DNA of 60,495 nucleotides from Xanthomonas bonasiae (GTDB taxonomy: Bacteria > Pseudomonadota > Gammaproteobacteria > Xanthomonadales > Xanthomonadaceae). Positions 1 to 8,193 of the stretch are shown here, piece after piece. Position numbers and translations under genes: made by a program. The stretch covers positions 1-60,495 of the forward strand of contig NZ_JAFIWB010000030.1 in the NCBI RefSeq assembly GCF_017163705.1, written 5' to 3'. The notes beneath the pieces are model-generated. The model did no database searches and was not told the origin of the DNA. It saw only the letters and a list, made by a program, of their open reading frames with translations. How positions within the stretch are numbered: position 1 is the stretch's first letter; each line of letters begins with the position of its first letter.

Positions 1-549
1 CTGCTCGGCGGCGAAGCGTCCGGCCGGCACGTCCGCTGCCGAGGCCAAACGCGGGGCCAGACCGCTGTCGATGGCAATGGCCAGGGCGGTCAGGCGCAAC
101 GCCGCCAGACGCGCCTCGATCAGCGTCTCGCCAGCCTGGGTCAACTCGGCGCCCGTGGTGGTGGCATCCAGCTCGATCAGCGCTTCGCCGGCCATCACCC
201 GCTGGCCATCGCGCACCAGAATGCGCCGCACAACGGCCGTCTCGGCCGGCTGGATGATCTTGGTACGCGAATCGGCGACGGTCTTGCCCGGCGCCACTGC
301 GACGATGTCCAGTTTGCCTAGGCATGCCCAGAGCAGGGCGATACAGAAGAACGCGACGATGGTCCGCATCGTCCAGCGCACCGTGGGCGAGACCGGAGTC
401 TCGATCAGCTCCAGGTGGGCCGGCAGGAATGCCCGCTCGTCGTCGCTGCGCTCGGGCGAGTCCAGCTCGCGGCGCGAGGCCCAGGCGGAGCGAAACACGC
501 CCACGTAGCGCTGCGCGAATGCACGGACCCCCTCGATGACGTGCTTCAT
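1..549 (-). CDS. Type I secretion HlyD-family membrane fusion protein (partial, C-terminus beyond window)
   Basis: The first 183 codons of a periplasmic adaptor are present; the rest lies beyond position 1. A cytoplasmic N-terminal segment precedes one membrane helix at about residues 61-80. After it the chain enters the biotinyl-lipoyl-like beta segment ([20 protein letters not shown], about 107-127), which is diagnostic of HlyD adaptors. In this family the adaptor joins an inner-membrane ABC exporter to an outer-membrane TolC-type channel so that an RTX-like substrate crosses both membranes in one step. Its ATG overlaps the stop codon of the upstream ABC transporter by 4 bp (ATGA), so the two are translationally coupled. 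The secreted substrate is not visible in this window. Confidence 0.88.
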   Translation of the reverse strand, partial: MKHVIEGVRAFAQRYVGVFRSAWASRRELDSPERSDDERAFLPAHLELIETPVSPTVRWTMRTIVAFFCIALLWACLGKLDIVAVAPGKTVADSRTKIIQPAETAVVRRILVRDGQRVMAGEALIELDATTTGAELTQAGETLIEARLAALRLTALAIAIDSGLAPRLASAADVPAGRFAAEQ

Positions 550-2714
550 GCCACCCCCGCCTGCAACCGGTGTAGCCGTGCGTAATGCCCGTCTGGGCGG
601 TCGACCAGTTCGGCATGGGTGCCGGTCTCGACGATCTGCCCCTTCTCCACCACCACGATCCGGTTCGCGCGCCGCACCGTCGATAGCCGATGGGCGATGA
701 TCAACACGGTGCGGCCCTTGCAGATGGAGTGCATGTTGGCCATCACCGCATGCTCGGACTCGTAGTCCAGTGCGCTGGTGGCCTCGTCGAGGATCAGGAT
801 GCGCGGATCGGTGATCAGCGCCCGGGCGATGGCGATGCGCTGGCGCTGCCCGCCGGAAAGGCCGGTGCCGTGTTCGCCCACCGAGGTGTCGTAGCCTTCG
901 GACAATTCGGTGATGAAGTCGTGCGCGCCCGCCAGCTTCGCGGCGCGGATGACCCGCTCCAGCGGCATCCCGGGATCGGCCAGCGCGATGTTCTCGCGGA
1001 TGCTGCGGTTGAACAGGAAGTTCTCCTGCAGCACGACGCCGAGCTGGCGGCGCAGCCAAGCCGGATCGGCCAGGGCCAGATCATGGCCGTCGATCAGCAC
1101 GCGGCCGCGCTCGGGGGTGTAGAGCCGCTGCACCAGCTTGGTCAGCGTGCTCTTGCCCGAGCCGGAGCGCCCGACGATCCCGATCACCTCACCGGGCTTG
1201 ATGTCCAACTCGACGCCGGCCAGGACCTCCGGCGCCTCCGGACGGTAGCGGAAGTGCACGCGTTCGAAACCGATCCGGCCCTGGATGGGCGGCAGCGCCA
1301 TCTTGCTGCCGGGCAGCTCGGTACGCGTGTTGAGGATGTCACCCAGCCGCTCGACCGAGATGCCGACCTGCTGGAAGTCCTGCCACAGCTGTGCCAGGCG
1401 GATGATCGGGGCCGACACCTGGCCGGAAAGCATGTTGAAGGCAATCAGCTGGCCCAGCGAAAGCCTGCCGTCGATCACCAATTTGGCGCCAAAGAAGAGG
1501 ATCGCCACGCCCACCAGCTTCTGCACCAGTTGCACGCTTTGCTGGCCGATGGTTGCCACGCGGGTCACGCCGAAGCCGGCGCTGACATAGCCGGCCAGCT
1601 GGTTGTCCCAGGTGCGCGTTGCGCGTGGATCGACCGCCATAGCCTTGACGGTGCCGATGCCGCTGACGGTCTCAACCAGGAACGACTGGTTGTCCGCACC
1701 GCGCGCGAACTTGTCCTGCAGGCGCTTGCGCAGCACCGGCGTGATCGCGCCGGAGATCAGCGCGTACAACGGCAACGAAATCACCACCACCAAGGTCAGC
1801 CAGCCGCTGTACCAGAACATCACCGCCAGGAAGACCACGGTGAACAGCAGGTCCAGTACTGAGGTCAGTGCCTGCCCGGTCAGGAAACTTCGGATGTTCT
1901 CCAGCTCGCGCACGCGGGCGATGGTGTCGCCGACGCGCCGCGACTCGAAGTACGCCAGCGGCAGCGCCAATACGTGACGAAACAAACGCGCCCCCAGCTC
2001 CACGTCGATCTTGCTGCTGGTGTGGGCGAAGACGTAGGTGCGCAGCCCCGTCAGCACCACCTCGAACACCGCCATGCAGACCAGGCCGATGGCGATCACG
2101 TCCAGGGTGGTGAGGCCGTTGTGGACCAGCACCTTGTCCATCACCACCTGGAAGAACAGGGGCGTGACCAGCGCGAACAACTGGATGAAGAGCGAGACGA
2201 CGAACACTTCCAGCAGCATCCGCCGGTACTTGACGATGGCCGGGATGAACCAGGTGAAGTCGAACTTGGCCAGTTGGCCCAGCACCGACGCGCGCGAGGC
2301 GACCTGCAGCAGGCGCCCGCCATACCGACGCTCCAACTCCTCCACTGCAATCTGGCGCGGACGCCGCTCGGCGAGATCGTGGATCAGCGCCTGGTCGCCT
2401 TGAATGCGGGCAATCAGAAAGGCTTCGCCCGTCGTTCCCCAAGCCAGCGCTGGAAAGTTCGCCATGGACAGGCGACCGGCCGGCACCCGGGAGATCTTGG
2501 CTTTCAGGCCAAGCTTGCGGGCAGCCAATAGCAGAGTGACTTCGTCGAAGGCCTCTCCGCTCCTGCCGAACTCATGGGCAAGCTGGGACGCATCGGCAGC
2601 GATTCCATGGAACTGCGCCAACAGCACAAGGCCACGCAACGCCAGATCCGGCGGCGGATCTGCCGCAGGCACTTCTTCCCCAACGAGCGCTAACGCGACT
2701 CCCCCCTGTTGCAT
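546..2714 (-). CDS. HlyB-type type I secretion ABC transporter/ATPase
   Basis: This complete 722-aa half-transporter has the HlyB layout. A C39-like domain occupies about residues 20-130. Its expected catalytic Cys is absent (the region reads [13 protein letters not shown]), so it should be a substrate-binding rather than proteolytic C39-like domain. Membrane helices follow at about 160-440. The nucleotide-binding domain has Walker A GRSGSGKS (515-522), signature LSGGQ (619-623), Walker B ILILDEA (639-645) and an H-loop (AHRLS). It would energise export of an RTX-type protein together with the HlyD gene that overlaps it. An AGGGA ribosome site lies just upstream of the ATG. The function class is secure; the cargo is unknown. 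Confidence 0.93.
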   Translation of the reverse strand: MQQGGVALALVGEEVPAADPPPDLALRGLVLLAQFHGIAADASQLAHEFGRSGEAFDEVTLLLAARKLGLKAKISRVPAGRLSMANFPALAWGTTGEAFLIARIQGDQALIHDLAERRPRQIAVEELERRYGGRLLQVASRASVLGQLAKFDFTWFIPAIVKYRRMLLEVFVVSLFIQLFALVTPLFFQVVMDKVLVHNGLTTLDVIAIGLVCMAVFEVVLTGLRTYVFAHTSSKIDVELGARLFRHVLALPLAYFESRRVGDTIARVRELENIRSFLTGQALTSVLDLLFTVVFLAVMFWYSGWLTLVVVISLPLYALISGAITPVLRKRLQDKFARGADNQSFLVETVSGIGTVKAMAVDPRATRTWDNQLAGYVSAGFGVTRVATIGQQSVQLVQKLVGVAILFFGAKLVIDGRLSLGQLIAFNMLSGQVSAPIIRLAQLWQDFQQVGISVERLGDILNTRTELPGSKMALPPIQGRIGFERVHFRYRPEAPEVLAGVELDIKPGEVIGIVGRSGSGKSTLTKLVQRLYTPERGRVLIDGHDLALADPAWLRRQLGVVLQENFLFNRSIRENIALADPGMPLERVIRAAKLAGAHDFITELSEGYDTSVGEHGTGLSGGQRQRIAIARALITDPRILILDEATSALDYESEHAVMANMHSICKGRTVLIIAHRLSTVRRANRIVVVEKGQIVETGTHAELVDRPDGHYARLHRLQAGVA

Positions 2715-2915
2715 AACGTCCCTGCTATGCGGCCCTCAATGGCCTTGATGGCGCGGAGCATTGCGGGAAGTTCACGTAATGTCAACAGTCTTGCCGATCC
2801 CGGGGGAACGCCGGAGGGTCCCCCGCCTACCCGCACTTTGACTCGGCCGACTCGCGACCTCATCGCTCGTCCCCTCTTATGTGCATACCACCTGTTGACC
2901 GAAGAAAAAGAGAGG

Positions 2916-2956
2916 CCACCATAGGAGGAGAGCCTAAGGCTCTCCTCCTATGGTGG
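2916..2956 (-). terminator. Perfect 20-bp palindromic terminator
   Basis: Two perfectly complementary 20-bp arms are separated by a single base. On the minus strand the palindrome starts 10 bases after the stop codon of the 212-aa lipoprotein gene and is followed by a pyrimidine-rich stretch (CTCTCTTTTTC). This fits a Rho-independent terminator for the J-domain/lipoprotein operon, insulating it from the downstream hlyB-like gene. Confidence 0.8.
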
Positions 2957-2966
2957 CAGTTTGGGA

Positions 2967-3605
2967 CTAGGATCGCGGCTGCACCTGTATCCATTTTCCG
3001 TTGTGAACCACGTATGCAGCCTCTTCCTCGGTCGAAGGGCAGCAATCCGGATCATTCGGCCCCTGGACCAACACCTTCAGGCGAACCATGCCATCCCGTA
3101 CATCCATGCCTTGAATCGCGTTTCCGAAGCCGCCAACTGGTTGGTTATCCATGAGCTTCAGTCGTTCCGCTTCCCGCGAAAAGACAGCCAGGTAGGTTGT
3201 ATGGCCATTGCCACCGCCGGCTCCCTCCAAGGTGTACAACACCACGACCTCAGGCCGACCATCGCCTGTGAGATCTTCGACAGCCGATTTACGGGCGTCC
3301 TTATATTCGCTTGCGCCACCGTCCTTCACCGCCTGCTCGGTGATCATCGCGGCGATGACCTCCTCGTCGGGCACTGCAGGCGCCACGGGAACCGTAGATG
3401 CAGCTTCCGCTGGCTTGGCACCAGCAACAACCTGTTCCTGCTTGGCACATTGGACCTTCTCGGCTTCCGCGCGGGACAGGCCCGCGGGCACCGCACAGCC
3501 TGCCAGATTGATCTCGCCAGCACTGGTTGGTGCCCCTTCTTTGTTGCACCCCGCAAGTGCCAGTGCGGTGATCAGGATAGTCGATGCGATATGGATTTGC
3601 TTCAT
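2967..3605 (-). CDS. Putative lipoprotein with an FG-GAP-like acidic motif
   Basis: The 212-aa product has a lipoprotein signal: a short basic start, a hydrophobic core and the lipobox LALAGC with Cys at about residue 20. After a flexible Ala/Pro-rich linker there is a globular part containing DLTGDGRPEVVVLY, resembling the calcium-binding D-x-[DN]-G-D-G motif of FG-GAP/VCBS-type repeats, and a later Cys pair (DPDCCPS). I chose this ATG because an AAGGAA ribosome site precedes it and the lipobox then sits at the normal distance. The upstream 93-aa gene ends one base before it. It is the last gene of the operon. Anchoring to a membrane is inferred from the lipobox; no specific function can be given. 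Confidence 0.75.
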   Translation of the reverse strand: MKQIHIASTILITALALAGCNKEGAPTSAGEINLAGCAVPAGLSRAEAEKVQCAKQEQVVAGAKPAEAASTVPVAPAVPDEEVIAAMITEQAVKDGGASEYKDARKSAVEDLTGDGRPEVVVLYTLEGAGGGNGHTTYLAVFSREAERLKLMDNQPVGGFGNAIQGMDVRDGMVRLKVLVQGPNDPDCCPSTEEEAAYVVHNGKWIQVQPRS

Positions 3606-3606
3606 G

Positions 3607-3888
3607 TCAGTTCCTTGATTGTTTTCTGCATTGTTGTGCCGCGTCGGCGAGTCGATCGGGGAAGTCCGGAGGTGGGTAACCACGTTCCTCGATGGCGACC
3701 AGTCCCTTCTCTCCGTACCTTTCCTGTAACTCATCGATGGCACACGTGCACGTGGACCGAGAGGCACCACTGCCTACACAGCTGGCGATGAACTGATCGC
3801 GCACCTTGTCCAGCTTGCTGCTGCAGCCGCCCACGAGGAGCAGGACCACGAGCCACACTGCTGCGTTATTCACCACTCTCCGGTTCAT
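3607..3888 (-). CDS. Small Cys-rich lipoprotein
   Basis: The 93-aa product has a hydrophobic signal ending in the lipobox LLVGGC, so Cys22 would be lipidated. The mature part is short and helical with several cysteines (ASCVGS, STCTCAIDEL, QQCRKQ), suggesting disulfide bonding in the periplasm. The pattern resembles small periplasmic proteins with regularly spaced Cys and a DEL..RYG helix, but I do not recognise a named family. The start overlaps the end of the membrane-protein gene by 4 bp (ATGA), and its stop lies one base before the next lipoprotein, so the three genes form one translationally coupled unit. A longer in-frame reading upstream exists but runs through the neighbouring gene and is unlikely. 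Confidence 0.7.
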   Translation of the reverse strand: MNRRVVNNAAVWLVVLLLVGGCSSKLDKVRDQFIASCVGSGASRSTCTCAIDELQERYGEKGLVAIEERGYPPPDFPDRLADAAQQCRKQSRN

Positions 3889-4109
3889 CTGCGCCCCCTG
3901 GACCTGAGCGAGAGGACGGACAGGATCACCAACAGCCAGATGACGCCGCTCAGCAGCTTCCCGAAGGACGGGAACACGACGGCGGGCCATACCAGCGCCT
4001 GCCCCAGGTTGTAGAAGAACCCCTTGTAGGCGTACTGCCCCCAGATATCGAAGCAAATCGCAGCTATCAGCACCGTTGCACCGTAGATTCCAACCAAATA
4101 CTTCATCAC
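3885..4109 (-). CDS. Small inner-membrane protein (74 aa)
   Basis: The product has two predicted membrane helices, one near the N-terminus (about residues 4-22) and one near the C-terminus (about 50-68), and a basic tail. An AAGGAGCGGT ribosome site lies immediately upstream. The two adjacent Met codons make the exact start ambiguous by one residue. It lies 24 bp after the J-domain gene and overlaps the following small lipoprotein, so co-expression is likely. No named family is recognised. Confidence 0.7.
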   Translation of the reverse strand: MMKYLVGIYGATVLIAAICFDIWGQYAYKGFFYNLGQALVWPAVVFPSFGKLLSGVIWLLVILSVLSLRSRGRR

Positions 4110-4133
4110 CGCTCCTTCTTGATGGATTTTTGT

Positions 4134-4805
4134 TCAAGCAGATTCCTGCAGGTATCGGGTGACGGCCTTGAACAACGTTCTAAGATCGTCCCGGTTTGGT
4201 ATGTTCAATTCGGCGTACCGTTCGCCGTTGATGTAGACGTACTTGCCTTCGGCAGTAATCTCCTCCAGGCATCCCAACAGCCGGGTATCAACCGGCTGAA
4301 ACGCGCCCTTGAACCGGATCTCTGATTCCGTCATCAGGATTCCTTCCCTTGCGCCGCCAAACAGCGTGTCGTCGATCAGGGCCACGACGTCTTTGGGACG
4401 GATCCCTTCGCCATAGCTGTCGATCGCACCACCAAGCTTCTTTCTTGGAATGTGCGGGGACACGAACACTCTTTCGAAGGGTTCATCGTCGAACACCAGG
4501 TGTCCCAGAGCCTCCTTTAGGCTTGGGGCGGGCGCCGCGTCCGGACGCCGCGGATGTGCTGCGGATCCGGAGGCCTGGGACTGGCGGACATGGTCGAACA
4601 GAGCGCGCTCCGCCGGATCCTTGAGTATCGCGTAAGCCCCGATGACCTCCTGCATCCTGCTGGTGGCCCAGGCCTGGGTTTCCCCATCTGCATTGGCGTA
4701 GCGATCCGGGTGGTACTGGCTTCGCCGACCCCGGTATGCCAGCTCGATCTCTTCCGGCCCGGCATTGGGACGGATCCCGAGTACTTCGTAGTAGTCCTTC
4801 CCCAA
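4134..4805 (-). CDS. J-domain (DnaJ-like) protein with a novel C-terminal domain
   Basis: Starting at the TTG at 4805 gives 223 aa. An AGGAGA ribosome site sits 7 bases before this TTG and the J-domain begins immediately after it (GKDYYEVLGI), so I prefer it to the longer in-frame ATG reading, which adds an unlikely basic extension. The HPD motif is at residues 32-34, so Hsp70 stimulation should be possible. There is no Gly/Phe region and no zinc finger. The C-terminal half (about 110-223) is a separate domain with several predicted beta strands (EGILMTESEIRFKG, GKYVYINGERYAEL). This is a specialised J-protein rather than the housekeeping DnaJ. It is the first gene of an operon with a small membrane protein and two lipoproteins, suggesting a role at the envelope. 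Confidence 0.8.
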   Translation of the reverse strand: MGKDYYEVLGIRPNAGPEEIELAYRGRRSQYHPDRYANADGETQAWATSRMQEVIGAYAILKDPAERALFDHVRQSQASGSAAHPRRPDAAPAPSLKEALGHLVFDDEPFERVFVSPHIPRKKLGGAIDSYGEGIRPKDVVALIDDTLFGGAREGILMTESEIRFKGAFQPVDTRLLGCLEEITAEGKYVYINGERYAELNIPNRDDLRTLFKAVTRYLQESA

Positions 4806-5000
4806 TTTAGATCTCCTACTTCTCTTCGATTTGAACGCGCCAATGTGCGCAAGCCCGGGGCGGCCGCCACTCACCGCCCCCGTCCAGGAAGGCAGATGTC
4901 GGCATCACGCGGGCAGGAGTCGCTTTTTTCATTCATCCCCCTTGCTTTTGATCTGCCACCCAGATGGCCTGGCACTGCCAAACCCGGCTCCAGCGCGGAA

Positions 5001-5040
5001 TTATGCTAATCGTAGTATGTCGAATAGTAGTATTCAAACC
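5001..5040 (+). promoter_or_regulatory. Direct-repeat operator/promoter candidate upstream of the XRE gene
   Basis: An AT-rich patch in otherwise GC-rich sequence contains GTAGTAT twice (5012-5018 and 5027-5033, 15 bases apart start to start) and a possible -10-like TATGCTAAT (5002-5010). Its position 15-55 bases before the XRE start fits an autoregulatory site. This is an inference from position and repeat structure only. Confidence 0.35.
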
Positions 5041-5054
5041 GAGACCATCCCGCG

Positions 5055-5279
5055 ATGGCTCGGGCAGCTCACGAAACTCGGTTGGTCACCGTCTTTGCCG
5101 GCAACGTCCGGCGATTGAGGAAGGAGCGCGGGCTGTCGCAGGAAGAGCTTGCCGAGGCTGCAGGCGTCCACAGGACCTACATCGGCATGCTTGAGCGTGG
5201 CGAGAAGAATGTGACGATCTACAACATCGAGCGCATCGCACTGGCGCTCCGGGTTCGCCCCGGGTCACTTCTTGACTGA
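5055..5279 (+). CDS. XRE-family regulator resembling restriction-modification controller proteins
   Basis: The 74-aa protein is almost entirely a Cro/C1-type helix-turn-helix domain. LRKERGLSQEELAEAAGVHR forms the first helices and recognition region and is followed by TYIGMLERGEKNVTIYNIER. This short form closely matches controller (C) proteins that autoregulate restriction-modification operons, as well as orphan XRE regulators. No methylase or restriction enzyme lies next to it, so it is either orphaned or controls a gene elsewhere. An imperfect direct repeat lies just upstream and could be its operator. Confidence 0.85.
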   Translation: MARAAHETRLVTVFAGNVRRLRKERGLSQEELAEAAGVHRTYIGMLERGEKNVTIYNIERIALALRVRPGSLLD

Positions 5280-5341
5280 CGTCAATCCTGTGGCCGGCCC
5301 CTTGGGGCTCGGCCACTGCTCATGAAACAGGACGAGTCGAT

Positions 5342-5359
5342 GCCCGGCCTTTGCCGGGC
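5342..5359. terminator. GC-rich hairpin between convergent XRE and radC genes
   Basis: A perfect 7-bp stem (GCCCGGC/GCCGGGC) with a 4-base loop lies between the convergent ends of the XRE and RadC-like genes. No clear U-tract follows on either strand, so terminator function is only plausible. Confidence 0.35.
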
Positions 5360-5397
5360 GTACCATGCCGAGACCGGCCCCAAAGCGGATACCAGCC

Positions 5398-5898
5398 CTA
5401 CAGCAATCCCTGGGCAGCCATCGAGACCGCCTGATCGGCGGTGACCACGAAGTGGTCCAGCAACCGGATATCCACCAGCCGCAGGACGTTCTTCAACTGT
5501 GCTGTGACCGCCCGATCAGCTGCGGAGACCTCGGCAAGGCCGCTGGGGTGGTTGTGGGCCACCATGACTGCTGCCGCGTTCAAGACCAGCGCGCGCTGGA
5601 CCACGATGCGTGGATGCACCTCCGCCCCGTCCAACGAGCCGGAGAACAACCGCTCCACCGCGACCAGCCTGTGCCGGGTATCCAGAAAGGCCACCTCGAA
5701 ATGCTCCCGAACCTCGTCGCCCAGCCGCAATCGGAAGAACCGCCCGCACGTGCCGGGATCGTTCATCAGCATGTCGGACTTGTTGGCCCGGTTCTCAAGG
5801 ATGCGCAGCGCACGAGCGATCACCTTGTCCTGGCGAACACGGTCTGGTTCATCGCCTGACGTGCCGGCCGATGGCGTTTGATCCATTGGTGTCGTCAT
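5398..5898 (-). CDS. RadC-family JAB/MPN domain protein
   Basis: The 166-aa protein is the short mobile-element type of RadC. It lacks the N-terminal helix-hairpin-helix of chromosomal RadC and consists mainly of the JAB/MPN metal-binding fold. The upstream acidic residue is in the strand HFEVAFLDTRHRL, and the HNHPSG motif with a following SAAD supplies the remaining predicted metal ligands. Despite the historical name, a direct DNA repair role for RadC proteins is unproven; short forms are common on integrative elements and plasmids. It shares a 1-bp TGATG junction with the preceding DUF932 gene, so the two form an operon. Confidence 0.88.
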   Translation of the reverse strand: MTTPMDQTPSAGTSGDEPDRVRQDKVIARALRILENRANKSDMLMNDPGTCGRFFRLRLGDEVREHFEVAFLDTRHRLVAVERLFSGSLDGAEVHPRIVVQRALVLNAAAVMVAHNHPSGLAEVSAADRAVTAQLKNVLRLVDIRLLDHFVVTADQAVSMAAQGLL

Positions 5899-6854
5899 CA
5901 GGCCACCAGCGTCATCATTTCGTCCCAGGCCCGTTGCTTGATCGCCGCCCCTTGACCGAACCAGGCCGCGTCGCGGCGGTGATCGTCGCTGCGCGCGCGG
6001 CGATGGTGATCGATGAACTCGGTCACGCTGTTGAGCAAGCCCCAGGCCGTACCGCGGCTTGAGGCCATCAGTGCACCGCGCCCACCGCCCTCGTACAGAG
6101 AGCGCACGTTGGCCAACGCTTGCTCGTTCACTACCGCGGCCTTGCCGTCAGGTGCGGCGTAGGTCAGCACCCGGCGCAGCAGCACTTCCACCGAGTCCGG
6201 ATCCACCGGTCTCTCCACCAGTGCCTTCATCCGGGCCACGAACCCATCCCAGGACGAGACGGTGATGCCCAACTGGCGCTTCACCACGTCCGGGTCGAAC
6301 TGGCTGCGGTGCGGCACCTTGATGGCTCCGGATGCGTTGCCCAGTGCGATGGACAGGGTGTTGTTGCAGACCACCCGGACCGACGTGAACTGCGCCGTGG
6401 TCGCCAACGTGCCGTCGCAGGCGGTAGCCAGCAGCAGGTAGCCATTTACCTTGTCCCGTCCTTTCAGCGTCGCGCTCTGTCCAGTCCGGGCCAGCGCCCA
6501 AAACTTGCGGCCCTCGCGCAGCACCCCTGCCGTTTCCAGTTCGAAGCCGTTGCTGGAGGTCAGATCCCGATAAAACTCCAGGATCTGGCCCGGCTGCACG
6601 ACCTGGAAGCGCTTGGACACCACCGACAGGGGCAAACGCGTATCCGAGCGGTAAAGCACCTTCTGCTCCGGGAAGGCATGGATCACGCCAAGGTTGTGGC
6701 TACCCGCAACGTAGCGCACCTCCGCCTCCTCTATCTTCCAGTCCATGCCCGCCTGACGCTTCCATACGTCGATGGGCTGCCGCGGTGCCAGCCGGTTACC
6801 CAAGCCGTGCCAGGGTATCTCTCCGGCGTAGGCCATCGTTTCGATCAAGTGCAT
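5898..6854 (-). CDS. DUF932 (phage/plasmid-like) protein
   Basis: The 318-aa protein begins MHLIETMAYAGEIPWHGLG, the typical start of the DUF932/phage-plasmid TIGR03299-like family, and continues through RVVCNNTLSIALG and the VTEFIDHH region near the end. The ATG at 6854 follows a GGAG ribosome site, and a longer in-frame upstream reading is not family-like. DUF932 proteins are of unknown biochemical function and are enriched on plasmids, phages and integrative elements. It overlaps the downstream radC-like gene, a common pairing in islands. This pair is one of the signs that the region up to the tRNA is acquired. Confidence 0.88.
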   Translation of the reverse strand: MHLIETMAYAGEIPWHGLGNRLAPRQPIDVWKRQAGMDWKIEEAEVRYVAGSHNLGVIHAFPEQKVLYRSDTRLPLSVVSKRFQVVQPGQILEFYRDLTSSNGFELETAGVLREGRKFWALARTGQSATLKGRDKVNGYLLLATACDGTLATTAQFTSVRVVCNNTLSIALGNASGAIKVPHRSQFDPDVVKRQLGITVSSWDGFVARMKALVERPVDPDSVEVLLRRVLTYAAPDGKAAVVNEQALANVRSLYEGGGRGALMASSRGTAWGLLNSVTEFIDHHRRARSDDHRRDAAWFGQGAAIKQRAWDEMMTLVA

Positions 6855-6883
6855 TTCTGTCTCCTCGTTGTTGACGGCACAAA

Positions 6884-6917
6884 CGCACAAGGCCCGGACG
6901 ATGCCGGGCCTTGTGCG
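6884..6917 (-). terminator. 14-bp perfect hairpin upstream of the DUF932 gene
   Basis: Arms CGCACAAGGCCCGG and CCGGGCCTTGTGCG enclose a 6-base loop. The hairpin lies between a possible 44-aa gene and the DUF932 start. Only a short TTTG follows the stem on the minus strand, so this may be a weak terminator, attenuator or operator. Confidence 0.45.
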
Positions 6918-6939
6918 AGGTGCCAAGGTGGGTTGGGGA

Positions 6940-7074
6940 TCAGTCGAACGAATCGACGAGGTCACCACATCTGCTGCATGCAGTGCTCGCCGTGCATTTC
7001 ATGACACCAGCAAGAACAGCCGTAGCCACGACCATCACGCAATAGATCAGCTCGACCTTGCTCCTCATGCTCAT
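6940..7074 (-). CDS. Possible 44-aa single-pass membrane protein
   Basis: The ATG at 7074 follows a strong AGGAG ribosome site with a 4-base spacer. The product has a short basic N-terminus, one hydrophobic helix (about residues 8-25) and a Cys-containing tail (CTASTACSRCGD). It ends just before the 14-bp hairpin. The ribosome site and membrane helix support it as a real tiny gene, but its length leaves doubt and no family is recognised. Confidence 0.4.
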   Translation of the reverse strand: MSMRSKVELIYCVMVVATAVLAGVMKCTASTACSRCGDLVDSFD

Positions 7075-7526
7075 TTGCTCCTGCAAGGACGCTACCGGCG
7101 CAGCGTCATACGCGAAGCCGGTACCAACCAGCTTCAAGGAGGTGATATGGGTTTGAAATTTCGTCGAATCGCGGGCTTATAAGGATCGCCCAGCAGATCC
7201 AGATCTGCGCCAGCATCATGGTTTGTTGCCCATGGGACGAGCAACGACAGCGACTTCCCAAGCTTGGCCCCAGCGGCGCCCGAATGGCTTCGATCATCCT
7301 GAACCCGGGGCTTTCTCACCGGCGACCCACAGAGCTTCGCGGAGAAGTACCGGATCACGGCGCTGGCTCAGTGCAAGTGAGGCCGTCAGACTTTTCCTAA
7401 TGCGCATCGCCACTTGAACTGGCATCCTAGGCACGCTCACCCAACTTCCTAGCGATAGTTGAATGGCCGACGATGGAGAGAAACGGTCGATTGCTCGGCC
7501 CATGCAAGGAACCGGCTGAAACTCAA
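7075..7526. other. Gene-poor stretch
   Basis: About 450 bases without a convincing gene. Overlapping short readings on both strands lack ribosome sites and family resemblance. It probably holds the promoter of the following immunity-like gene. Confidence 0.5.
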
Positions 7527-8156
7527 ATGACAACCCAAAACAAACCAGAGAAGGGCGAGTTCTACATCCTTCAACCAGACATGCGAGGCGGTGGTCGGGG
7601 GCATGGCGTGGAGTTCGTGAATGAAAAGGCCGTGCCGTTTCCAGCCTATCTGAGCAGCCCCCCGGAAAGCGGCGGACTGGCCATGCTGCAGGAAGCACCG
7701 CGCTTGCGCTACGACCATCGGATGGGCGACATGCCGCGCGACCTGGACAGTGGATTCAAGGACTATTGGCTGGTGTCTGAGCCGCTTAAACAGGTGTTCC
7801 AAGCGGTGGACCCCGAAGGGTTTGCATTCGTGCCGTGTGAGTTCCTGTTGGAAGATGGTTCGCATGCGCCGCCGCATTACCTGTGCGAGGTGGTCAGGAT
7901 GCTGGATGCGATCGACGAGGCAGCATCAACGGTCAAGGTCCTGACGGGATATCCGAACGGGAAGTATTACAGCATTGCTGGCGGCGCCGACTTTGCATTC
8001 AAGAAAGAAGTGATTGGATCCGCGCACGTCTTCCGGACGCCCTATACGGCGGATGCTTTTTGTGACCAGGTCTTGCGTGATGCCTTGCTTGACAGTGGTT
8101 TCGGCAAATCGCCAAGGACGCGCGGCGTTCGGCTCATAGACGCCGCCGGTTGCTGA
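7527..8156 (+). CDS. DUF1629/Imm11-like candidate immunity protein
   Basis: The 209-aa protein opens with KGEFYILQPDMRGGG and later has PRDLDSGFKDYWLVSEPLKQVFQAVDPEGFAFVPCEF. This is the layout of the DUF1629/Imm11 family, which occurs beside polymorphic toxin genes. I chose the ATG at 7527 because family members begin shortly before the FY-L strand; an upstream ATG at 7473 is possible. It lies 37 bp before the 1374-aa toxin-like gene in the same direction, so it is the obvious candidate to neutralise that protein. Family assignment is by recognition of the pattern, and the toxin pairing is inferred from position. Confidence 0.65.
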   Translation: MTTQNKPEKGEFYILQPDMRGGGRGHGVEFVNEKAVPFPAYLSSPPESGGLAMLQEAPRLRYDHRMGDMPRDLDSGFKDYWLVSEPLKQVFQAVDPEGFAFVPCEFLLEDGSHAPPHYLCEVVRMLDAIDEAASTVKVLTGYPNGKYYSIAGGADFAFKKEVIGSAHVFRTPYTADAFCDQVLRDALLDSGFGKSPRTRGVRLIDAAGC

Positions 8157-8193
8157 CTCGTGTTGCCCCTCGAGTGCTTGGGAGTCGCAAGAC

